From assembly GCA_039182515.1 (NCBI GenBank), contig JBCDCE010000083.1:1-10644 (forward strand): a stretch of 10,644 bases of DNA, in the 5' to 3' direction. Below the pieces are notes generated by a model, which was given only the letters and a program-made list of their open reading frames with translations, was not told the DNA's origin and made no database searches. The position numbers were made by a program, and so were the translations under genes. Positions within the stretch are counted from its first letter, which is position 1. Every line of letters begins with the position of its first letter. Source of the stretch: JBCDCE01 sp039182515 (GTDB lineage Bacteria > Pseudomonadota > Alphaproteobacteria > Rhodobacterales > Rhodobacteraceae). This document shows, in pieces, positions 6,172 through 10,644 of the stretch.

Positions 6172-6193
6172 ACTGTTGAAGGAAGAACCGCCG

Positions 6194-6400
6194 ATGAAGG
6201 CCGAAGACTTGCGGGGCAAAAGCCCCGATGAGCTCAAAACCGAGCTCGAAAACCTGAAAAAAGAAGCGTTCAACCTGCGTTTTCAGCAGGCCACGAACCA
6301 GCTTGAGAACACCGCTCGTATGCGCCAAGTGCGCCGTGACGCAGCCCGTGTAAAAACCATTCTGAACGAAAAAGCAGCCGCTGCTGCATCGGAGGCGTAA
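6194..6400 (+). CDS. rpmC: 50S ribosomal protein L29
   Basis: Encodes 68 residues, an all-helical protein at the exit of the polypeptide tunnel where it helps dock trigger factor and SRP. It begins MKAEDLRGKSPDELKTELEN and carries the L29 signature KKEAFNLRFQQATNQLEN (22-39), followed by ARMRQVRRDAARVKTIL. An in-frame TTG exists at 6176, but the ATG at 6194 has AAGGAAGA at a proper distance and gives the family N-terminus. It is the first gene of the second ribosomal unit and is 5 kb from rplP, its usual neighbour. It ends 4 bases before rpsQ. Confidence 0.97.
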   Translation: MKAEDLRGKSPDELKTELENLKKEAFNLRFQQATNQLENTARMRQVRRDAARVKTILNEKAAAAASEA

Positions 6401-6404
6401 GACC

Positions 6405-6635
6405 ATGCCAAAGCGTATCCTCCAGGGCACCGTGACCTCGAACCAAAACGCGCAGACTGTAACCGTCTCCGTTGAGCGTCGCTTCAAGCACCCTTTGCTT
6501 CAGAAAACTGTTCGTAAGTCCAAGAAGTACCGGGCGCATGACGAGCAGAACCAATTCAACGTCGGTGACAAAGTCCGCATCCAGGAATGCGCACCGAAGT
6601 CGAAAACCAAGCGCTGGGAGGTGTTGACCGACTAA
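6405..6635 (+). CDS. rpsQ: 30S ribosomal protein S17
   Basis: Encodes 76 residues, an OB-fold protein that binds 16S rRNA early in small-subunit assembly. MPKRILQGTVTSN opens the barrel, and the conserved GDKVRIQECAPKSKTKRW (54-71) closes it. The usual Pro-Leu-Ser of the signature reads Pro-Lys-Ser here, a common variant. GGAGG at 6391-6395 lies inside the rpmC end, 9 bases before the ATG. A 77-base gap follows before rplN. Confidence 0.97.
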   Translation: MPKRILQGTVTSNQNAQTVTVSVERRFKHPLLQKTVRKSKKYRAHDEQNQFNVGDKVRIQECAPKSKTKRWEVLTD

Positions 6636-6663
6636 GGCCAACACACCCGGTTTGATCGAAACC

Positions 6664-6695
6664 CCAGCGTCAATGTCCTCAAACGGCGGCGCTGG
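6664..6695 (+). repeat. hairpin in the rpsQ-rplN spacer
   Basis: CCAGCG (6664-6669) pairs with CGCTGG (6690-6695) across a 20-base loop, in the 77-base gap before rplN. There is no T-tract. The boundary between S10 and spc operons falls here in E. coli, so this spacer could hold a processing or regulatory site; the stem is short and could be chance. Confidence 0.3.
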
Positions 6696-6712
6696 ACGTC
6701 GGGAGAAACCAT

Positions 6713-7081
6713 ATGATCCAGATGCAAACAAATCTGGATGTTGCTGACAACTCTGGCGCACGCCGAGTTCAGTGCATCAAGGTTCTCGGAGGCTCCAAAC
6801 GGAAGTACGCATCCGTTGGCGATATTATCGTCGTCTCCGTGAAAGAAGCGATCCCTCGTGGTCGTGTGAAGAAAGGCGACGTACGCAAAGCTGTCGTCGT
6901 GCGGACTGCCAAAGAGGTGCGCCGCGAAGATGGCACCGCAATCCGTTTTGACCGTAACGCGGCCGTGATCCTCAACAACAACGGCGAGCCCATCGGCACC
7001 CGTATCTTTGGCCCAGTCGTTCGCGAACTGCGCTCTAAGAACTTCATGAAGATCATCTCGCTTGCGCCGGAGGTGCTCTAA
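6713..7081 (+). CDS. rplN: 50S ribosomal protein L14
   Basis: Encodes 122 residues, the standard length. L14 lies at the subunit interface, contacts L19 and h14 of 16S rRNA, and is where the silencing factor RsfS docks. MIQMQTNLDVADNSGARRVQ and the signature AIRFDRNAAVILNNNGEP (76-93) followed by GTRIFGPV are unmistakable. GGGAG lies about 8 bases before the ATG. The stop is one base from the rplX start. It is the first spc-operon gene in the E. coli scheme. Confidence 0.98.
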   Translation: MIQMQTNLDVADNSGARRVQCIKVLGGSKRKYASVGDIIVVSVKEAIPRGRVKKGDVRKAVVVRTAKEVRREDGTAIRFDRNAAVILNNNGEPIGTRIFGPVVRELRSKNFMKIISLAPEVL

Positions 7082-7082
7082 G

Positions 7083-7394
7083 ATGGCTGCTAAACTCCGC
7101 AAAGGCGATAAGGTCGTTGTATTGGCCGGCAAGGACAAAGGCAAAGAGGGGACTATCTCTTCCGTTGATCCAAAATCAGGCAAGGCCGTTGTTGAAGGCA
7201 TCAACATGGCGATCCGCCACACACGTCAGAGCCAAACAAGCCAAGGGGGCCGCGTCCCTAAGGCGATGCCTATTCAGCTCAGCAACCTCGCGATGCTCGA
7301 CAAAAACGGCAAAGCAACCCGCGTCGGCTTCAAAATGGAAGACGGCAAGAAGGTACGCGTTGCCAAGACAACAGGGGACGTAATCGATGCTTGA
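7083..7394 (+). CDS. rplX: 50S ribosomal protein L24
   Basis: Encodes 103 residues. L24 initiates large-subunit assembly and ends up near the tunnel exit. A KOW motif occupies about residues 5-32 (LRKGDKVVVLAGKDKGKEG), followed by INMAIRHTR and the C-terminal RVGFKMEDGKKVRVAKTTG. A TTG 21 bases upstream in frame is rejected because the ATG at 7083 gives the family start MAAKLRKGD and has GGAGG at 7069-7073. Its last 8 bases overlap rplE. Confidence 0.97.
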   Translation: MAAKLRKGDKVVVLAGKDKGKEGTISSVDPKSGKAVVEGINMAIRHTRQSQTSQGGRVPKAMPIQLSNLAMLDKNGKATRVGFKMEDGKKVRVAKTTGDVIDA

Positions 7395-7950
7395 TGATGC
7401 TAACTACACCCCGCGCCTGAAAGACCTGTTCAACGGCACCATCAAGGCGGCCATGACCGAAGAATTCGGTTACAAAAACGCCATGATGATCCCGAAGCTT
7501 GATAAGATCGTGATCAACATCGGGGCCGGTGCTGAATCGGTCAAAGACAGCAAGAAAGCCCGTGGCGCTCAGGAAGATCTGACAGCCATCGCGGGTCAAA
7601 AAGCTGTTGTGACCAAAGCTAAGAAATCCATCGCGGGTTTCCGTGTTCGTGAAGACATGCCGCTTGGCACCAAAGTCACGCTGCGCGGCGACCGTATGTA
7701 TGAATTTCTTGATCGCCTGATCACCATTGCGATGCCTCGTATCCGCGACTTCCGCGGCGTATCCGGCAAGAGCTTTGACGGACGTGGCAACTACGCCATC
7801 GGCATCAAAGAGCACATCGTTTTCCCAGAGATCAACTTCGATAAAGTTGATGAAGTTTGGGGAATGGACATCATCATCTGCACTACGGCCAACACCGATG
7901 CAGAAGCCAAGGCGCTGTTGAAAGCATTCAACATGCCCTTCAACAGCTAA
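7387..7950 (+). CDS. rplE: 50S ribosomal protein L5
   Basis: Encodes 187 residues, typical of alphaproteobacteria. L5 anchors 5S rRNA in the central protuberance. Landmarks are YTPRLKDLF near the start, PKLDKIVINIGAG (36-48), KKSIAGFRVREDMPLG (79-94), RMYEFLDRLITIAMPRIRDF (102-121) and the C-terminal DIIICTTANTDAEA. The ATG lies inside rplX with an 8-base overlap; the N-terminus MLDDANYTPRL fits homologues from this group, supporting this start and coupled translation. Confidence 0.98.
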   Translation: MLDDANYTPRLKDLFNGTIKAAMTEEFGYKNAMMIPKLDKIVINIGAGAESVKDSKKARGAQEDLTAIAGQKAVVTKAKKSIAGFRVREDMPLGTKVTLRGDRMYEFLDRLITIAMPRIRDFRGVSGKSFDGRGNYAIGIKEHIVFPEINFDKVDEVWGMDIIICTTANTDAEAKALLKAFNMPFNS

Positions 7951-7968
7951 GTCTGGGAGAGAAGCGTT

Positions 7969-8274
7969 ATGGCTAAAAAATCCATGATTGAGCGCGAAAA
8001 GAAGCGCGAACGCCTGGTGAAGAAATACGCCGCGAAGCGTGCCGCACTCAAAGAGATCGCGAGCGACGAAAGCAAGCCCATGGAAGAGCGTTTTAAAGCG
8101 CACCTGAAATTGGCGAAACTGCCCCGCAACAGCTCGGCCACTCGGATCCACAACCGGTGCCAGCTGACGGGTCGTCCGCATGCCTATTACCGTAAACTCA
8201 AAGTCAGCCGGATCGCGCTGCGGGAACTGGGCTCAAACGGCCAGATCCCCGGCATGGTCAAGTCAAGCTGGTAA
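7969..8274 (+). CDS. rpsN: 30S ribosomal protein S14, zinc-free form
   Basis: Encodes 101 residues, the long S14 form. S14 is in the small-subunit head and assembles late. The basic N-terminus MAKKSMIEREKKRERL and the signature CQLTGRPHAYYRKLKVSRIA (64-83) identify it. Only one Cys (Cys64) remains and there are no CxxC pairs, so this is the zinc-independent type, whose activity does not depend on zinc supply. GGGAGAG precedes the ATG by about 8 bases. It lies 18 bases after rplE. Confidence 0.97.
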   Translation: MAKKSMIEREKKRERLVKKYAAKRAALKEIASDESKPMEERFKAHLKLAKLPRNSSATRIHNRCQLTGRPHAYYRKLKVSRIALRELGSNGQIPGMVKSSW

Positions 8275-8289
8275 GGGAGGGCAGATCTT

Positions 8290-8682
8290 ATGAACGATCC
8301 TATCGGCGATATGCTCACTCGTATCCGCAATGGTCAGATGCGCGGCAAGTCCGTCGTGTCGACCCCGGCGTCGAAAATGCGCGTGCGCGTGCTCGAAGTT
8401 CTGCAAAGCGAAGGTTACATCCGTGGCTTTGAAGACAGCAAAGACGAGCGCGGTCACCCGGCCATCGAGATCAGCCTCAAGTATTACGAAGGCGAGCCCG
8501 TCATTCGTGAGCTTAAGCGCGTCTCCAAGCCTGGCCGTCGCGTGTACTTGGGCAAAGATGACATCCCAACCGTCCGTCAGGGCCTGGGTGTGTCGATTGT
8601 CACCACCTCCAAAGGTGTCATGAGCGACGCAAACGCACGCCAACATGGTGTGGGTGGCGAAGTGCTCTGCACCGTATTCTAA
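8290..8682 (+). CDS. rpsH: 30S ribosomal protein S8
   Basis: Encodes 130 residues, the usual length. S8 binds helix 21 of 16S rRNA and in E. coli also represses the spc operon by binding its mRNA near rplE; that control is not shown here. The start MNDPIGDMLTRIRNGQ and the RNA-binding C-terminal block TTSKGVMSDANARQ then GVGGEVLCTVF are diagnostic. A strong GGGAGGG site precedes the ATG, 15 bases after rpsN. Confidence 0.98.
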   Translation: MNDPIGDMLTRIRNGQMRGKSVVSTPASKMRVRVLEVLQSEGYIRGFEDSKDERGHPAIEISLKYYEGEPVIRELKRVSKPGRRVYLGKDDIPTVRQGLGVSIVTTSKGVMSDANARQHGVGGEVLCTVF

Positions 8683-8692
8683 GGAGAAGGCA

Positions 8693-9226
8693 ATGTCTCG
8701 AATTGGTAAACAACCGGTCGATCTGCCATCTGGTGTGACAGCGACCCTTTCTGGTCAGTCGATTGAAGTTAAAGGCCCCAAAGGGACCCGCAGCTTCACA
8801 GCGACAGATGATGTTACGATGGCTGTCGAAGACGGCAAAGTCAGCGTACAGCCGCGCGGTAAGTCCAAGCGTGCGCGCCAACAGTGGGGCATGAGCCGCA
8901 CAATGGTGCAAAACTTGGTTATCGGTGTCACCGATGGTTTCAAAAAAGAGCTTGAAATCAACGGCGTTGGTTACCGGGCACAGATGCAGGGCAACACCCT
9001 GAAACTGAGCCTCGGTCTCAGCCACGATGTGAACTATGAGGCGCCTGCTGGCGTCACGGTCACAGCACCAAAGCAAACCCAGGTCATCGTCGAAGGCATC
9101 GACGAGCAAGCTGTGGGTCAAGCTGCTGCAGAGATCCGCGCCTGGCGCAAACCTGAGCCCTACAAAGGCAAAGGGATCAAATACGTAGACGAATATATCT
9201 TCCGCAAGGAAGGTAAGAAGAAGTAA
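8693..9226 (+). CDS. rplF: 50S ribosomal protein L6
   Basis: Encodes 177 residues, the standard length. L6 lies near the base of the L7/L12 stalk and the sarcin-ricin loop, where elongation factors bind. It begins MSRIGKQPVDLPSGV, shows two tandem repeats of the L6 fold, has GVGYRAQMQGNTLKLSLG in the second half, and ends with the signature KPEPYKGKGIKY (153-164) and a Lys-rich tail. Longer in-frame starts upstream lie within rpsH and are rejected; the ATG has AAGGAGAAGG directly before it. Confidence 0.98.
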   Translation: MSRIGKQPVDLPSGVTATLSGQSIEVKGPKGTRSFTATDDVTMAVEDGKVSVQPRGKSKRARQQWGMSRTMVQNLVIGVTDGFKKELEINGVGYRAQMQGNTLKLSLGLSHDVNYEAPAGVTVTAPKQTQVIVEGIDEQAVGQAAAEIRAWRKPEPYKGKGIKYVDEYIFRKEGKKK

Positions 9227-9237
9227 GGACCAGCAAA

Positions 9238-9597
9238 ATGGCAAACAACAAGCGTACCTTGTTCTTGAAGCGCCGTCTGCGCGTCCGGAACAAACTCCGC
9301 AAAGTGAACGCAGGGCGCGCGCGTCTTTCTGTTCACCGTTCGAACAAGAACATCCAAGTTCAGCTCATCGACGATGTCGCAGGCCGCACAATCGCCTCTG
9401 CATCAACCATGGAGCCAAGCTTGGGTTTTGTTGGCAAGAACAACATCGAAGCGGCCACAAAGATCGGCGCCACAATCGCCGAGCGCGCCAAGAAAGCTGG
9501 CGTGTCGGAAGCTTACTTCGATCGTGGCGGTTTCCTCTTTCATGGCAAAGTGAAGGCCCTGGCCGACGCAGCCCGTGAAGGCGGTTTGAAAATCTAA
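9238..9597 (+). CDS. rplR: 50S ribosomal protein L18
   Basis: Encodes 119 residues, the usual length. L18 binds 5S rRNA with L5 and L25 in the central protuberance. Conserved features are the basic N-terminus RLRVRNKLRKVNAGRARLSV, HRSNKNIQVQLIDD (33-46), and the C-terminal FDRGGFLFHGKVKALADAAREGGL. AAGGA precedes the ATG, 11 bases after rplF. A 110-base gap with a strong hairpin follows before rpsE, larger than the other spacers in this unit. Confidence 0.98.
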   Translation: MANNKRTLFLKRRLRVRNKLRKVNAGRARLSVHRSNKNIQVQLIDDVAGRTIASASTMEPSLGFVGKNNIEAATKIGATIAERAKKAGVSEAYFDRGGFLFHGKVKALADAAREGGLKI

Positions 9598-9602
9598 AGC
9601 GT

Positions 9603-9624
9603 AGGCCGCCGCTTCAGGCGGCCT
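9603..9624 (+). repeat. GC-rich hairpin between rplR and rpsE
   Basis: AGGCCGCC (9603-9610) and GGCGGCCT (9617-9624) form a perfect 8-bp stem with loop GCTTCA, 5 bases after the rplR stop. It lacks a T-tract, so it should not terminate by itself. A smaller GTGC/GCAC stem (9636-9639 and 9643-9646) follows. It may protect or punctuate the mRNA, reducing or separating expression of rpsE-rpmD. Confidence 0.55.
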
Positions 9625-9707
9625 CGATGATCCAGGTGCGGGGCACTCTCGTGCACTGAGATCGGACAACAGAGCCTAAGCGCTCACATCAAATAAGGGG
9701 ATGCCAT

Positions 9708-10280
9708 ATGGCTGAACGTGAAAACAGAGGGCGTCGCAACCGCGAGGACGAGACCCCAGAATTCGCCGATCGCTTGGTTGCGATCAACCGCGTGTCGAAA
9801 ACCGTAAAAGGTGGTAAGCGCTTCGGCTTTGCAGCCCTCGTGGTTGTGGGCGATCAAAAAGGCCGCGTTGGCTTCGGCAAAGGTAAAGCGAAAGAGGTCC
9901 CTGAGGCCATTCGCAAAGCCACCGAGCAGGCCAAGCGCCAAATGATCCGTGTGCCGCTTCGCGAAGGCCGCACTTTGCACCACGACATTGATGGGCGTTG
10001 GGGCGCAGGTCGCGTTGTGATGCGCACAGCACCCACCGGTACAGGTATCATCGCAGGTGGCCCAATGCGCGCCGTGTTCGAGATGCTCGGTGTTCAAGAC
10101 GTTGTTGCGAAGTCCATCGGCTCGCAAAACCCTTACAACATGATCCGCGCCACGATTAACGGTCTTGGCAAAGAAGCCTCACCGCGTCACGTCGCTCAGC
10201 GTCGTGGAAAGAAAGTGGCTGACATTCTGCCCAAGCGAGATGAGGCCCCTGCGGCCGCGCCCGCTGACGCAGACGCCTAA
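9708..10280 (+). CDS. rpsE: 30S ribosomal protein S5
   Basis: Encodes 190 residues. S5 lies at the mRNA entry site and affects decoding accuracy. After a basic N-terminal extension MAERENRGRRNRED, the double-stranded RNA-binding fold covers about 20-85 with the signature GFAALVVVGDQKGRVGFGKG (40-59) and KAKEVPEAIRKA. The C-terminal domain has APTGTGIIAGGPMRAVFEM (108-126). The Ala/Pro/Asp-rich tail is longer than in E. coli S5 and probably disordered. AAGGGGA precedes the ATG. It ends 11 bases before rpmD. Confidence 0.98.
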   Translation: MAERENRGRRNREDETPEFADRLVAINRVSKTVKGGKRFGFAALVVVGDQKGRVGFGKGKAKEVPEAIRKATEQAKRQMIRVPLREGRTLHHDIDGRWGAGRVVMRTAPTGTGIIAGGPMRAVFEMLGVQDVVAKSIGSQNPYNMIRATINGLGKEASPRHVAQRRGKKVADILPKRDEAPAAAPADADA

Positions 10281-10291
10281 GGAGCAAAGCA

Positions 10292-10480
10292 ATGGCTAAA
10301 ACCATCGTCGTGAAACAAGTTGGCTCCCCCATTCGTCGCCCCAAAGACCAGCGTGCGACCCTTGTGGGCTTGGGCCTTAACAAAATGCACCGCACACGCG
10401 AGCTCGAAGACACGCCTTCTGTGCGCGGCATGATCAATAAAATCTCACATCTCGTCGAGATTGTGGAAGAGAAAGGCTGA
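10292..10480 (+). CDS. rpmD: 50S ribosomal protein L30
   Basis: Encodes 62 residues, a full short bacterial L30, bound to domain II of 23S rRNA. It reads MAKTIVVKQVGSPIRRPKDQ, then the signature TLVGLGLNKMHRTRELED (23-40) and MINKISHLVEIVEE. AAGGAG lies 9 bases before the ATG. In most proteobacteria rplO follows. Here an intrinsic terminator and a convergent gene follow, making rpmD the last gene of this transcript. Confidence 0.97.
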   Translation: MAKTIVVKQVGSPIRRPKDQRATLVGLGLNKMHRTRELEDTPSVRGMINKISHLVEIVEEKG

Positions 10481-10504
10481 GCGCCTCGCTCCTTCTGAAT
10501 TTGC

Positions 10505-10534
10505 AAAGCCCCGCGCGCAATCGCGGGGCTTTTT
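10505..10534 (+). terminator. intrinsic terminator after rpmD
   Basis: A perfect 11-bp stem AAAGCCCCGCG/CGCGGGGCTTT (10505-10515 and 10522-10532) with loop CGCAAT runs into five T at 10530-10534, followed by C and four more T. This is a very strong Rho-independent terminator, 24 bases after the rpmD stop. It marks the end of the rpmC-rpmD unit. Confidence 0.93.
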
Positions 10535-10551
10535 CTTTTGGCACTGAGCGT

Positions 10552-10644
10552 CTACCTTAAAACCTTCATCAAGCGGTCCATTAAGCTTGGGTCCTCCAGC
10601 TCGAAGAGGTCCTCTGATTTGATGCGGTTGGCGAGTCGTTTGCC
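10552..10644 (-). CDS. 3' end of an unidentified convergent gene
   Basis: On the - strand an open frame enters from the window edge and ends with TAG at 10552-10554. The 30 visible residues are GKRLANRIKSEDLFELEDPS and then LMDRLMKVLR, a plausible helical C-terminus. It is too short to name. It is certainly not rplO, which would be on the + strand. If real, it shows that the ribosomal cluster is interrupted a second time, between rpmD and rplO. Confidence 0.5.
   Translation of the reverse strand, partial: GKRLANRIKSEDLFELEDPSLMDRLMKVLR

Noticed and set aside
6176..6193. Upstream TTG start for rpmC
   Set aside because: It would place the ribosome-binding site inside the coding region; the ATG at 6194 gives the conserved L29 N-terminus.
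5922..6193. tRNA or other structured RNA gene in the largest gap
   Set aside because: No cloverleaf, T-loop or anticodon-stem pattern could be found on either strand; the gap is better explained as divergent promoters and a leader.
8645..8692. Sixteen-codon upstream extension of rplF
   Set aside because: It lies inside rpsH; the ATG at 8693 follows AAGGAGAAGG and gives the family start MSRIGKQPV.

Overview
The window is a ribosomal-protein gene cluster (S10 and spc operons) from an alphaproteobacterium, most likely of the Rhodobacterales/Roseobacter group. The assignment rests on gene order and on recalled similarity of the L5, L14, S5 and S14 proteins to that group; no search was run. Ribosomal genes lie on the + strand with short spacers and good Shine-Dalgarno sites.

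Layout. Bases 1-1175 hold the 3' end of rplV, then rpsC and rplP. Two hairpins and a strong intrinsic terminator follow (1177-1282). Bases 1322-5921 are a block of non-ribosomal genes between rplP and rpmC, which are adjacent in the classical S10 operon. On the + strand are a DUF3806-like protein and a single-domain rhodanese. On the - strand are a delta-class carbonic anhydrase-like gene that looks truncated, next to a frameshifted remnant, then a TIGR02466-type 2OG-Fe(II) oxygenase, an unrecognised membrane-anchored protein carrying a REP-like palindrome, and an exported DUF3179 protein. Bases 5922-6193 form a leader with a possible promoter, after which ribosomal genes resume: rpmC, rpsQ, rplN, rplX, rplE, rpsN, rpsH, rplF, rplR, rpsE and rpmD (6194-10480). 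A second strong terminator closes this unit right after rpmD, so rplO is not in its usual place. The last 93 bases are the 3' end of a convergent - strand gene.

Function. The ribosomal genes supply parts of both subunits (S3, S5, S8, S14, S17; L5, L6, L14, L16, L18, L22, L24, L29, L30). The terminator after rplP implies that rpmC to rpmD has its own promoter, so the ancestral transcription unit has been split. The inserted genes share no obvious pathway with each other or with the ribosome. No CRISPR array, prophage, insertion sequence, tRNA or rRNA was seen. The most unusual items are the split operon with its hairpins, the alternative hairpins before the rhodanese gene, the decayed carbonic anhydrase locus and the in-gene palindrome. 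None of these amounts to a clear new system.
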